64,000 nt of DNA from Cepaea nemoralis (GCA_014155875.1 JACEFZ010011076.1:1-64000); one strand, 5' to 3'. Positions 32,640 to 43,745 are shown, numbered from the stretch's first letter. The notes: generated by a model not told the origin, from the letters alone. Numbers and translations: made by a program.

Positions 32640-34200
32640 AACGGAGGATAACCAGAGATCAGAAGTGAGAAAGCTATTCTGACGGAATGTCGCAATCTTC
32701 GTAATAGCGTGTATGTATATTGGGATCACTAACAGTTCCCAATAAAATACAATCTTGTCTTACGAATAAATTTGTTTAAATAATTGCCACAATGCTTGAA
32801 TGATGCAAGCATAAAATGTCAAACATAAAGAAAAATCGAATAAGGATGCAAATATTCAGCTAGGAAAATACCAGTGAGGAATCAAGGATGGTTATAGTAT
32901 AAGTACTACACATAGCATCCGCCATAGCTAAACATAATGCTATTTATGGCACAGACTGCTGGCCTCTCTTCTATTCTTGAAACTTGAGAGTGTTTCCCCA
33001 TTGTAACAATTACTATTAATAGATTGTTGCAACCCTTGAGGGATTCCTTTGACAAAAATAAACACCAGACGAAGGTCGATATTTGATGCTAACTAGAAAT
33101 ACCGGAAGTGAATAAAAGAGATACCCGTATTTAGGTAGCCATTTTAGTGTTAAAAGCGTGCGTTTCAAGGTCGGGACGACTTTACCACAATCTGTCAGAC
33201 TAAGTGATCATTGAGATAAAAATACAATGTACAAGAATGTGAAATAATGCTTTATTAACAACTGAGTGATTGGCAGAGGTGGAATGTAATACAACAGAGA
33301 AAGAATTATCACTGGACTATGTATATGTATGTGTATAGGGGGCGAGAAGCGCAACTGGGAGGGTGCACGTCCTACCCTAATTTGAGGAAATGCAAGTTAA
33401 AGACTAAATGTCATGGCAGGGCAGACAAGGTCCTAAGCCTTTTTCGACTACTGGTCTAAGATGAAAGGTCCAACAGGCTGATCCGGCAACTTCTGTAGCT
33501 TGACTTGTTCCAGACGTATTAGTATTACATTTCCTCTGGAGTAAACAAGACAGGCGGAGAGAGGGATAATGCTGCATGGGCAACAGATGTTCTCTAAATT
33601 CAGCCCAGGGTTTGTGCTATGGAGAGGTATAACTTCTGTTTTACAAACTATTGTCTATCAAGACGGCAAGATGGCAGCCCCCCCTCCCCCACACATACGC
33701 ACACGCGCACACACACGCGCGTGCGTGTGTGTGTGTTCTGTAGCAGGTACGTAATGTGTGTGTGTTAGTTGTACACAATTACATATTGTAGAGCTGAGTG
33801 CACAGGGGAATTGGTGGCTAGGCTTTCCTTCCGATATCTAACATTAAGAAATGATATCAAAGTCTATACCATTGCCAGCTTAAGATATTAACCATTACAC
33901 TAATGTTCCCGCATTATTTGATTATTGCCATTGAACAGTTTGACTGTTGAGTAGTTTATTAGAGAATGCAGTTGGCAAAGCCAAAGTTGTTAGACATTAG
34001 ATGTTAGAATGTGTGATCTAATGCTAATTGAGTGTGCGTGACTATTATAAGTTTATTTCCGTATCTTCAGTCCACTCGGTTCCGACCGCCCCTACCACCA
34101 AATATATAATTCTCTCGGCTGTGGTATGTTGCTGCCACTATTATGTCATCGCAGCCTCAGCGTAAATGTTTATATTAATATTATGAAATGTGATGCCATT
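32640..34200. other. Long AT-rich stretch without recognised genes
   Basis: No coding features. A Z-DNA/cruciform-prone purine-pyrimidine palindrome lies at 33689-33740 (separate entry). Short frames have no motif. Confidence 0.5.
33689..33740. repeat. (CA)n-CGCG-(TG)n inverted repeat
   Basis: cacacacacgcgcgtgcgtg tgtgtgtg: a CA run, a GC-alternating centre and a TG run, forming a near-perfect palindrome of alternating purine-pyrimidine. Such sequence favours Z-DNA or cruciform structures (general knowledge). Confidence 0.85.
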
Positions 34201-34494
34201 AAAATGGTGCTCTTCAAACTAATGGACTTTCTGTCTAAACGAAACATCTTGTACATATGGTAATTTTATTTTAAAAAAAAACATTTCAAAACATTTCAGA
34301 GCTTAAATCTTGGAAAACATAATATATGATCTTGTACCCATTTATATTAAAATATTGGATAATCTACACAAAATATAACATTTAATGTATTGGAAGCATG
34401 TTAATACAAGATCAAGATCAAGTTAATTTGCAAATGGTTGTTTTGTAGAAAAACATTACTTCGGCACAACATTACAAAAGGTTGCCGACCCCTG
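34200..34494. mobile_element. hAT-like terminal fragment (right end)
   Basis: GGTTGCCGACCCCTG at 34480-34494 is the reverse complement of CAGGGGTCGGCAACC, a terminal repeat I know from hAT (Charlie/Tip100-type) DNA transposons. The preceding 250 bp is AT-rich and non-coding, as in a non-autonomous element. I did not find the matching left end, so the left boundary is a guess and the copy is truncated or old. Confidence 0.45.
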
Positions 34495-34674
34495 GTCTAG
34501 AAACTTCGCAATCGTCTTTCCAACACGCAGAAACTTTGCAAAAATAATTAAGCTTGGATTGAGCAGCTGGCACTTTGTTTCCTTTCTTTCTTTTCGTATA
34601 TCAAAGTGTCAGTCAAGACCTTATATTCTATTGGTAGAGGAGACTTTAACATTAATTTTCCGAGCCGACCTTAT

Positions 34675-34922
34675 GAGACAAACCTGCTCTGTGGCGAAGG
34701 ACTTGCGAACGCAATTAGTAATTCCGCATACCGCGTTCAAAACACAGCTGCGGGTGATTCAGTAGCAGGCCACCTTGTGTTGGTTTTCATACAATAGCAT
34801 GGGTGCCGGTCGTTCAGAAAGTAATGTCAAACTACTGAATGTAAATTTGCCAAGAAATCACAAACAGCCAAAAAATGATTTGGTTGACTACGACGTCCTG
34901 TAAAGGGTATGCAACTAACTGT
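34675..34922 (+). mobile_element. SINE family B copy, insert-bearing subfamily
   Basis: Head gctctgtggcgaaggacttg, B-box region ccgcgttcaaaacacagc, then gctgcgggtgattcagtagc, a T-rich stretch, tgggtgccggtcgttcagaa, agtaatgtcaaactactgaa, tgtaaatttgccaagaaatc, ttggttgactacgacgtcct and gtaaagggtatgcaact. Confidence 0.85.
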
Positions 34923-35202
34923 TATGGGAAAGTTATCACGGAGAAGATGTTAAAGATCAATTGATTTAAAACACATGTTGCCCAACCAGCAAGACCACGA
35001 AGCAACATAACTATTGCACATGAAAGAAGAAAGTTTCTTCATATTGCCGCAACAACTGAAGAACCAACCCCATATGCACATCACCAGTAAAGTGTAAACT
35101 GGAGAGTAATGACTATGTTCCAGTCACCCCATAAATAATGAACTGATTCTGTGTAAAAATATAATATATCAGCAAATGTTACTTTTAATTTTTTCAGACA
35201 AG

Positions 35203-35375
35203 TGATATATCGCCATACTAGTGTCATCGTTATTTGTTTCGTTTCGCGGTATCTTCCGCAATCTCAATGCTCAGTGAATGGACATTTACATTGAAATAAT
35301 TGTTCATGTGATTGTGCACAATGTTTGGTCCAAACCTACTGTTTGATTGTGCACTGAATAAGTTAATAGGACAAA
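35203..35375 (+). repeat. Dispersed repeat shared with 54521-54665
   Basis: gatatatcgccatactagtg, cggtatcttccgcaatctca, tgctcagtgaatggacattt, gtttggtccaaacctactgt, gcactgaataagttaat. Each phrase has a counterpart, in order, at 54521-54665, and the 'gttccaaacctactttttg' part recurs near 11770. Class unknown; no ORF. Confidence 0.8.
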
Positions 35376-35804
35376 TAGGTCCACGGAACAAGAGTCCCAG
35401 CTGAAACTTTAAAACTAACCACCCTGTCTCTGATTTGAAGTACAGGCTGGCCAACTTTGTTAAAGTGTATGAAGATCAATATTCTGGATACAATGTCACA
35501 ATTTTCTCGAAAACAATTGTTCTGGCTGCAAACTACATCAATCGAATGCAGAAAGCGAGGTAACAATACCCGTAACTGGAACCAAATATTACAACATTAA
35601 ACACACAACGGAATGACGGGAGTAATACCATTGTGAAAAACACTTTACGAGGAATAATAACAATATCAATCATGTGAAGCATGCTTTGAGAAGAGGAAAA
35701 CTTCAAAATTCACATGGGCAGATGTGAAAAGATTAATTATTAAAACATAGAAATGAAATAAACAAACTGTGAAACTTGACAACCACAACTGAAAAATGAG
35801 TAAT
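35376..35804. other. Intergenic, nothing recognised
   Basis: AT-rich with no motif that I can identify; it is the target region of the RTE insertion that follows. Confidence 0.5.
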
Positions 35805-35814
35805 ATTTAAAGTC

Positions 35815-36872
35815 TTTTGATAGTGTTAGACATGTCAGCATGGTGGATATGCTTGCAGATCTACAAATTGATGGGAAAGACATTAGACTTATAAAAAACA
35901 TATATTGGAAACAACAAGCTGCAATAAGGATTGATAATGAAGTGGGACAGTAACAGCCAATTAAGAGAGGTGTTAGGCAGGGATGTGTGATGTCTCCAGA
36001 TCTTTTTTCCCTGTTCAGTGAAAATATTTTCAGAAATGTAGAGGATATAAATGGAATAAGCATTGGAGGACGAAACATCAATAACATTAGATATGCAGAT
36101 GATACAGTATTAATTGCAGACAATGCGCAGGACCTGCAACAATTAGTAGATGCGGTTGTTGTATACAGTGAGCAAATGGGGTTAGAATTAAATTGTAAAA
36201 AGACTCAGGTTATGGTCGTCAGTAGGAAGGAAGAAATGCCACAATGTAATATACAAGTAAATGGAAATATTCTTCAACAAGTGAATCGGTACAATTATCT
36301 TGGAACAGTTATAACATCTGATGGGAGATGCCTTGAAGAGATTAGAACAAGAATCGCCATGGCGAAAGTAGCCTTTAGCAAGACGAAAAACATTCTGACC
36401 AATAAGAAGATGTCAATTGAAACGAGAAAAAGAGTGTTGAGGGGATACATAGAGCCTGTTCTTTTGTATGGATGTGAAACTTGGACAATGAGCAGTCAAG
36501 CTGAAAAGCATCTGATGGCTGCAGAAATGTGGTTTCTGAGGAAAATGCAAAGAATACCATGGACAAACAGAAAAACCAATGACCAAGTACTACAGGAGAC
36601 AAATGAACATCGTAAACTGATTAGAGAAATTAGACGTAGACAGTCAAAATTTTTTGGACATGTTATGAGAAGAAATGGATTGGAGAACTTAGTGACAACT
36701 GGCAAGATCGAGGGGAACAGACCAAGAGGAAGACCGAGAGGAAAATACCTGGATGGCTTGGCCACATGGCATGGACGAGACAGGAACACTGAGCTGATCC
36801 ACGACACTGGTGATCGAGTGAAATGGGGAGTCATGACCGCCCACGCTTTCCGGCATGGCACATGATTGATTG
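35815..36872 (+). pseudogene. 5'-truncated RTE LINE with 10-bp target duplication
   Basis: RT and C-terminal part of an RTE/BovB-like ORF2. From the truncation point: FDSVRHVSMVDMLADLQIDG (block A), an in-frame TAA at 35951-35953, GVRQGCVMSPDLFSLFSENI (block B), NNIRYADDTVLIAD (YADD active site) and the tail RIPWTNRKTNDQ, FFGHVMRRNGLENLVTTGKI and RPRGRPRGKYLDGL. The frame is open from 35987 to 36865 and ends in the tail TGA of cacatgattgattgatt. Identical 10-bp repeats atttaaagtc at 35805-35814 and 36873-36882 mark insertion. No endonuclease. Very close to 15361-15830. Confidence 0.93.
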
Positions 36873-36951
36873 ATTTAAAGTCACTATTTGAACAGGTTAA
36901 ATCGTTTATTTACAGAAAAACAGACGATATATATTCATTTGAGTTGGTGGA

Positions 36952-37245
36952 GGTCAGCATGAATGAGTGGATAAGAGCTCTTGTTCTTAAACTTCCGGTG
37001 TGCTGATGTCAAGGTAGCGAGTTCAACCCTCATTCCTGTCAGTTGGACTAAATTGTTAACTTCTTGTCCTTGACTTCGGGACGTGAATTACAAGTCATTT
37101 AGAAATTGGAGTGGGTTAGCCTGGTAGTGAGGGACACTAATAATAGGGAACACTAATCCACACGGAAAAATCAGTCCAGTGCACTAGAAGTAGTAGCACG
37201 TGTATGGGGTACGCTTAAGTTCAAAGCGAGCGAGCGAACGAACAC
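36952..37245 (+). mobile_element. SINE family A copy
   Basis: ggtcagcatgaatgagtgga, ctcttgttcttaaacttccg, B box gcgagttcaaccctc, gttaacttcttgtccttgac, tcagtccagtgcactagaag and cgagcgagcgaacgaac end, then an A-rich stretch. It directly precedes the 86-bp satellite. Confidence 0.88.
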
Positions 37246-37261
37246 AAAAAAAAGCTAATTT

Positions 37262-37855
37262 GAATTGGTATTCGTGATCTTACAGACAGAAGTGTGGACA
37301 AGACGCTTCTTTATAGGAAACCTTAGTATTTAACACATCGAGAAGCAGAATTGGTATTCGTGATCTTACAGACAGAAGTGTGGACAAGACGCTTCTTTAT
37401 AGGAAACCTTAGTATTTAACACATCGAGAAGCAGAATTGGTATTCGTGATCTTACAGACAGAAGTGTGGACAAGACGCTTCTTTATAGGAAACCTTAGTA
37501 TTTAACACATCGAGAAGCAGAATTGGTATTCGTGATCTTACAGACAGAAGTGTGGACAAGACGCTTCTTTATAGGAAACCTTAGTATTTAACACATCGAG
37601 AAGCAGAATTGGTATTCGTGATCTTACAGACACAAGTGTGGACAAGACGCTTCTTTATAGGAAACCTTAGTATTTAACACATCGAGAAGCAGAATTGGTA
37701 TTCGTGATCTTACAGACAGAAGTGTCGACAAGACGCTTCTTTATATGAAACCTTAGTATTTAACACATCGAGAAGCAGAATTGGTATTCGTGATCTTACA
37801 GACAGAAGTGTGGACAAGACGCTTCTTTATAGGAAACCTTAGTATTTAACATATC
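37262..37855. repeat. 86-bp satellite, left part
   Basis: About seven copies of an 86-bp unit (atcgagaagcagaattggta, ttcgtgatcttacagacaga, agtgtggacaagacgcttct, ttataggaaaccttagtatt, taacac). Copies differ at single positions only. The array continues at 48601, split by the LTR retrotransposon. Confidence 0.97.
37851..37855. repeat. Target-site duplication ATATC, left
   Basis: Identical to 48601-48605; the five-base duplication expected from a Ty3/gypsy-type integrase. It lies within the satellite unit (taacatatc...gagaagc). Confidence 0.93.
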
Positions 37856-38352
37856 TGTCACCGCCTCACCTTTAGATATATTATTAAAGGGCTGCAACTC
37901 CAGCCCAAGGGATAGAAGCGAGTCGCTCAGGGCCCGAGTAATCTAGAGCCTTCTCGATAGACTGGTCATCGAGTCCATGGTTCCGTGGACACTGACGTGG
38001 CCCGCCTATTGCGGGGTCCACGAGGAACTCGGACAGAGTTACCGCCCGTGTCGGATTGGGACACGTGGAGACCGGCAGAGGACAGACGGACTTGAGAGAG
38101 GCAACAAGGCCTGCCTGAGAGGGACTCAATAGATATTCATAGATATATATATACATAGGCTAGATAGTGTGCTAGAATGTTGTATGATAACTATGTGGTT
38201 GATGTTAACTATCTGTGATATGTAATATAGCGCGGGCTGTTAACCCACTGCGCCAACGCAATACAATAAATGTTCTATATCATAGCGAACGAAGTTATTG
38301 TTGCCTGTGTGAACCCGAGCTCAGTTACCTAGATAGGAGCAAGACGATGACA
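37856..38352 (+). repeat. 5' LTR, 497 bp
   Basis: Starts TGTCACCGCC and ends GACGATGACA. Contains a stem candidate gggctgcaactccagccc near 37889, a TATA-like atatatatatacatag at about 38142-38157 and an AATAAA poly(A) signal at about 38267. It is identical in length to the 3' LTR and differs from it at agagcc/agagct, cgatag/cgaaag and agaatg/agattg. A 90-codon minus-strand frame inside it also occurs in the other LTR simply because the LTRs are copies. Confidence 0.96.
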
Positions 38353-38359
38353 GGCTTTT

Positions 38360-38377
38360 TGGGAGCTCGTCCGGCAG
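38360..38377 (+). promoter_or_regulatory. Primer-binding site, tRNA-Pro-like
   Basis: tgggagctcgtccggcag starts 7 bp after the LTR. It matches 15 of 18 positions of the tRNA-Pro primer site used by many retroelements (as I recall it, tgggggctcgtccgggat). The match makes tRNA-Pro the likely primer for minus-strand synthesis. Confidence 0.75.
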
Positions 38378-38817
38378 CAGCGTCAGATCAGTGCCTCAGC
38401 AGTGTGCCTCATTATTGTTATTCTGTAAACTATTTTTGACATGACTGTGACAGTTTTTGACCGTTACTAATGTTTTCTCACTCTACGAGCAGATTGTTCC
38501 GCGAACAGTGACGCGTGCAACCTATGTAACTTTTCCAACAGTGACGAGAGTACAAGACAACATCGGCGAGTTCTGGGATTGAAAGCTAAGTTTCATATCA
38601 TACCCATTGCAACTCTAAGCTGTACTTCTCACCTTTTATCAATATATCATTTTGTTTCACATTGATTTGTTTGCATATTCATGACCTTGTAACCAGCATA
38701 ACCTTGCATTTTGATTTACAAATTTAGTAATTAAGGGAGATAACCAAATTTTCGACTACACAACATTTTTTCTAAAGGATTTAACTTTATAAACACTACC
38801 AACAAGTAAAACGCAAA

Positions 38818-39735
38818 ATGTCTAGCTTAGATAAATGCATTGAGCAAGGAATAAAATTAGGTTATAAAGAAGAGAAACTGTCAGAATGGGCACAGAAAAC
38901 GCACGCAGAAAACATTGCCCGTGAAGAAAGAGCGATAGAACGAGAAGAAAAGAAATTGCAAATGGAGGCAGAAGAAAAGAAAATGTAAATGCAGGCAGAA
39001 GAAAAGAAATTGCAAATTGAAGAGAAGAAAATGCAATTGCAGGCTCAGGAGAAACAGATGGAGCTTGAGGCGGCGGCCAAACAAGCCCAATTGAATGCCG
39101 AGACACAGATAAAACTAAAACAGATGGAGATTGAGTCCAACGCAGAAATATCTGTCAATAAGCTAAAAAGCAAAGAGGAAGAACAAAAATATAACAAGTA
39201 TAAAGGCCTCGTGAAGGCGTTCTGCTCAGGAGATTCCATCAGCGCCTACTTGGAAAATTTTGAGTGTCTCATGGCCTACCATAAGATCATAAAATCAGAT
39301 TGGGCATTTATTCTAATGAGAAACTTAGCTCTTGAACCATTAAAAGTAATAGAGACAGTGCCACAGGAAATGTGAAAAGACTATGACTACTTAAAACAAC
39401 GCATTCTCCAACATTTTTCTTTAGATACTGCAGGTTACCAACAACAATTTGCCAAATTATCTCCACAACCAAACCAAACCTTTATAGATTATGTTAGTAC
39501 AGTCCAAGACGTGTGTACAAAATGGATTAACTCGGCTAAAACGAACAACAGCCATGACAAACTTAAAGAGCTCATTATTATAGACAAAATAGTTAGCACC
39601 ATCCCCACACCTTTTGCTAAGTTCTTAAAACAAATGGATTGTAAAAGTATTCAGGAAATCGAGTCCAAGGGGAATGCATTTTTCACAGCAAATAGAGACA
39701 TTTTTCAAGTCACAACGATACAGCAGCAGCAGTAG
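38818..39735 (+). pseudogene. Gag of the Gmr1-like element (two in-frame stops)
   Basis: From ATG at 38818 a single frame of about 305 codons runs to TAG at 39733, broken only by TAA at 38986-38988 and TGA at 39373-39375. The N-terminal half is Glu/Lys/Gln-rich with an internal EEKKLQ-type repeat and should form a coiled coil. The second half (YKGLVKAFCSGDSISAYLEN, WAFILMRNLALEPLKVIE, DYVSTVQDV) has the look of a retrotransposon capsid region. Each stop is one base change away from a sensible codon (CAA, TGG). The 3' end overlaps the pol frame (39696-39735), so pol would need a -1 frameshift. I see no obvious slippery heptamer in the overlap. Confidence 0.85.
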
Positions 39736-42700
39736 TGAACACCAAATACTCCAAACAAACAGAGAGTAAATTTAAACCGCGCTCCAATGTCGGTAAAGTA
39801 GCGAAATGCCAGTATTGCGGTTTGAGTCACGACACTTACTCTATGTGCGACAAATCGCCTAACTATCCTCACCACCTCAAAATGATGGTGGAGAAGCAGA
39901 AGACTAAGCGCAACGCTTACCAGAGAGCGGTCAAATGCTTCTTTTGCCGGAGTTTTGGCCATTATAGTCGCTCCTGTGATGGACGTAAGTTATTGAAACA
40001 GGCCAATGCTGCACTAGTAGAAACGTCGTCTGACGAAGAGATGGAATCACTAATTGATTGTGATAATCAACACGACAATGAAAGCGAGCTTGGGAATGCT
40101 GTACACATTATTAACACCATTACAGACAGTAAGTGTAACACCTGTACAAAGTTCCAACTTGACACAACATTACTATGTGGCCACACTATCCCTATTTCAA
40201 ATGAAACAGCCAACGCTGCTTTGTCATCTACAGGCAAGCTAGTTTTTTCTACAGGGTTTGTAAATAACAAAAAGTGCACATTAATTCGGGATTCCGGCGC
40301 AACGCTCTGTGGGATTAAGAAAACATTAATAGACACTAAAGACTACACAGACAAACATGTGACTTGTCGCACATTCTCAGGTACTATAGAAAAATACCCC
40401 CTTGCTCTGGTCGAAATTCGAACACCGTTCATATCAGGACAAGTATTGTGCGCTGTCCTTGAAAATCCAGTCGCTGATATTATACTTGGTAATTTACCCA
40501 ACATACATCCATGCTCCGAAAAGGAAATCAAAGAGTGGGAGCATAAACACGGTATCCACCACACAAACAGCGATGCTACAGAGAAACACCATTCATGCTT
40601 GTCTCAATCTGCCAAAATACCAAGGGAGACAACCACTGAGGTAATTCAGAAAGAATTCACCGAGGTGTACAATGCAGGGGCGGTCGAATCTGTGAGCGAT
40701 ACGACCAAATTAAAACCTCGAATTGAGGATGCTACCGAGCTACCAAGTACCAAGCCTGTAAATGTGCAACAAAACACACAACACACAAATGCAATAACAC
40801 GACAGACAACCCATAAAACCAACACTGACCAACTGCAGGAATCATTAGAAATAATAGCACCAAACTTAACTAACATTAATTTTGGAAATGAACAGAAAAC
40901 AGATCCTACACTTGCACCATACTTTAAGTTAGTAGGACTTAAACCAAAATTAACTAAGAACGCATCGTGGGCATTTAGGCTACAGAACAATATCTTAACC
41001 AGATTTTACACAACAAAACAGACCACGATACAGCAAGTAGTGTTACCACAAGCACATCGAGACAAAGTTCTAAAAATAGCCCATGACTCCCCTTTTGGAG
41101 GTCATATGGGGTATGAAAAGACCAGGGCTAGGGTCCTCACCCAGTTTTATTGGCCAAAGTTTTGCCAAGATATAAAAACCTTCTGTAGATCTTGTGATAT
41201 ATGTCAGAAACTGGTGAAAAAGGGGAAAAACCCTACAGCAGAAGTCCAATCAACGACAACTGCCTCGAGGCCTTTCCAAATCGTGGCAGTCGACCTAGTA
41301 GGTCCGTTGAATCACATTTCAAATAAGGGGAATAGATATATTTTTACTCTTGTGGATTTATGTACGAGATGGCCCGAAATGCTGCCATTAAGATCTATCT
41401 CCTCTAAGGATGTGACGGACATATTACTAAATATTTTCTCCCGTTTTGGCTTCCCGGAGAAAATCATTTCTGATAGAGGAACCCAGTTCATATCAAATGC
41501 CACCCAATCAGTAACTAAGTTACTAGGCATTAAGCAATGTTTCACCAGTCCCTATCGACCGGCCGCAAATGGTATCTGCGAGAAACTAAATGGGGACCTG
41601 AAACATATGCTATCTAAAGTGACAGCTGAAAATCCAGCCGATTGGGACATACTTCTCCCAACGGTGCTGTTCGCATATAGAGAAGTCCCACAATCAAGTA
41701 CAGGGTTCTCTCCCTTCGAATTGATGTATGGAGCGAACCCAAGAGGACCTCTCACCATTTATAAAGAGATCATATCACAACCTGTAGATATCCAACTTCC
41801 CATTTCTACCTATGATTTGGTCACTGACACCAGAGACAAAATCATACGTTCCTGTATATTGGCCAGAACATCACTACAGGAGAAAGGTTTTAAATACAGG
41901 CAGTACGCCAACAGAGGTGCAAAAACAATTATACTAAATCCAGGTCAGGATATTTTACTACTCCTACCTGACAAAAGAGATTTATTGTCAACCTCTTGGC
42001 AGGGACCTTTTAAGATCATTAGAAGAATTTCAGAAGTAGATTACGAAATCTCTTTAAATGGAAAGTTGAAAATATTCCATGTAAATATGTTGAAACCATA
42101 CTATGCTAGACAGGACAATGAGACAAATGAACAGACGCAACGAACTGGTGACAGAGACGAAACGACAATTTCCCAACGGAATGACACCTCGACAAACGAA
42201 GCATCGTTAACGACACACTCTTACGACAACGAAAACGACGGAGACATATGGACATTACCGACAATCTGTGATATCGACAAAGACGACAAATTTGACGACA
42301 TATTGACAACTATTGATCTCGACGACGACGACAATGACATTGAAGACAATTTACAAACAGTAGCATCTGTGATAAATCAGACAGACGCGGACAATACTGA
42401 AATCCCTGTACCAATTATGACTGACGACGGGAGTATAAATGACATACATATCTCTGACACTTTGACACAACAACAGCGACAAGACATTTTGACTCTCCTT
42501 GACGAGTATAAATCTATCTTTTCTAACAAACCTGGACGCACTGATAAAATAACACATTCAATTGTGCTGACAGATCTGAGACCGGTCAAATGTAGACCAT
42601 ATTCTATTCCTCTCCATTACAGATCTAATTTAGATAAAGAAATTTTAGATTTAGAGAAGAATGGCATAATTCAAAAATCGATGTCTCAATATTCTTCACC

Positions 42701-43745
42701 GATTGTCCTGGTGAAAAAGAAGGACCAGACAATCCGTTTGTGCATCGACTATAGAGTATTAAATACAAGAACAACAACGGATGCAGAGCCAATGAACAGT
42801 TGTGAAGATCTTATTTTAAATATGGCTCAATCATCCTTATTTTCCAAGACCGACTTAGCGAAAGGATATTGGCAAGTTCCACTACACCCTTCTTGTAGAC
42901 ATATAATAGCATTCGCAACACCTCTCGGTTTGTACGAATGGCTATATCTTCCTTTTGGCCTGAAGAACGCACCGGCCACATTTGTTAGACTAACAAGATT
43001 GTTATTACACGGAATTAAAGATGTAGTAGCCTATATTGATGATATATGCGTCCATTCTTCTGATATGACTTCTCACTTACTTACCCTGAAACAAGTCTTC
43101 AACCAAATCTCTCTTTTTGGACTTACTATCAAACCTTCCAAGGTTGAAGTAGGCTATACACAAATAGACTTCCTTGGTCATAGAATTTCTGAAGGCAAAT
43201 TGTTGACAGATGATAAAATTGTTTCCAAGATCCTTAATCTAGAAGTGCCTACCACAAAGAAACAGATTAGAAGTCTACTAGGTCTTATTAACTATTATTC
43301 TAAATTCATTCCACATTGGGCAGAACTCACCTCAGTCTTTTCTGATATGTTAACTAAAGATCATCCATCAAAAATTTGTAAAAGTACCAGCTTAGATGAT
43401 GCAATGTGTAGATTGAAACATATTTTTTCTAATCCACCAGTCTTACGATTACCCAACATAAATTTACCCTTTATTTTGACCACAGATGCGAGCGCTATCG
43501 CAATAGGAGGATGTTTAATGCAGGAAGTGGATGGAGTTAGACACCCGATTCTCTACGTGAGCCGCAAACTAAAGAAGGCTGAGACCCGTTATGCCACAGT
43601 GGAATTGGAGGCTTTAAGCCTATTGTTCTGTATATTGAGATTATTTAAGTTCCTCTTGGGTAGTCATTTTGTGGTCCTCACAGACAGTTCGCCATTATTA
43701 GTCCTTAACCATGGGTCGCCCAAAAACCACCGGTTACAAAGATGA
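39735..43745 (+). CDS. Gmr1-like pol: zinc knuckles, protease, integrase, RT, RNase H
   Basis: 1,336-codon frame; no ATG start is needed because it opens at 39696 inside gag. Residues counted from 39735. Zinc knuckles: C25-x2-C-x3-H-x5-C38 and CCHC C68-x2-C71-x4-H76-x4-C81. Protease: DSGA at D186. Integrase: H450-x6-H457, C487-x2-C490, then catalytic D520, D580, E616 with a 35-residue gap (DD35E), and a GPF motif at 757. An acidic Thr/Asp-rich linker spans about 790-905. RT: LCIDYR (D1005) and YIDD at 1100-1103. RNase H: D1251, E1292, D1317. A TGA at 43743-43745 cuts off the last part of RNase H; the same frame continues to 43850, encoding a HIRGTDNIMADLLSR-like end. The TGA stands where relatives have Trp. 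All catalytic residues seen are present. The integrase-before-RT order is the notable trait. Confidence 0.95.
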   Translation: MNTKYSKQTESKFKPRSNVGKVAKCQYCGLSHDTYSMCDKSPNYPHHLKMMVEKQKTKRNAYQRAVKCFFCRSFGHYSRSCDGRKLLKQANAALVETSSDEEMESLIDCDNQHDNESELGNAVHIINTITDSKCNTCTKFQLDTTLLCGHTIPISNETANAALSSTGKLVFSTGFVNNKKCTLIRDSGATLCGIKKTLIDTKDYTDKHVTCRTFSGTIEKYPLALVEIRTPFISGQVLCAVLENPVADIILGNLPNIHPCSEKEIKEWEHKHGIHHTNSDATEKHHSCLSQSAKIPRETTTEVIQKEFTEVYNAGAVESVSDTTKLKPRIEDATELPSTKPVNVQQNTQHTNAITRQTTHKTNTDQLQESLEIIAPNLTNINFGNEQKTDPTLAPYFKLVGLKPKLTKNASWAFRLQNNILTRFYTTKQTTIQQVVLPQAHRDKVLKIAHDSPFGGHMGYEKTRARVLTQFYWPKFCQDIKTFCRSCDICQKLVKKGKNPTAEVQSTTTASRPFQIVAVDLVGPLNHISNKGNRYIFTLVDLCTRWPEMLPLRSISSKDVTDILLNIFSRFGFPEKIISDRGTQFISNATQSVTKLLGIKQCFTSPYRPAANGICEKLNGDLKHMLSKVTAENPADWDILLPTVLFAYREVPQSSTGFSPFELMYGANPRGPLTIYKEIISQPVDIQLPISTYDLVTDTRDKIIRSCILARTSLQEKGFKYRQYANRGAKTIILNPGQDILLLLPDKRDLLSTSWQGPFKIIRRISEVDYEISLNGKLKIFHVNMLKPYYARQDNETNEQTQRTGDRDETTISQRNDTSTNEASLTTHSYDNENDGDIWTLPTICDIDKDDKFDDILTTIDLDDDDNDIEDNLQTVASVINQTDADNTEIPVPIMTDDGSINDIHISDTLTQQQRQDILTLLDEYKSIFSNKPGRTDKITHSIVLTDLRPVKCRPYSIPLHYRSNLDKEILDLEKNGIIQKSMSQYSSPIVLVKKKDQTIRLCIDYRVLNTRTTTDAEPMNSCEDLILNMAQSSLFSKTDLAKGYWQVPLHPSCRHIIAFATPLGLYEWLYLPFGLKNAPATFVRLTRLLLHGIKDVVAYIDDICVHSSDMTSHLLTLKQVFNQISLFGLTIKPSKVEVGYTQIDFLGHRISEGKLLTDDKIVSKILNLEVPTTKKQIRSLLGLINYYSKFIPHWAELTSVFSDMLTKDHPSKICKSTSLDDAMCRLKHIFSNPPVLRLPNINLPFILTTDASAIAIGGCLMQEVDGVRHPILYVSRKLKKAETRYATVELEALSLLFCILRLFKFLLGSHFVVLTDSSPLLVLNHGSPKNHRLQR

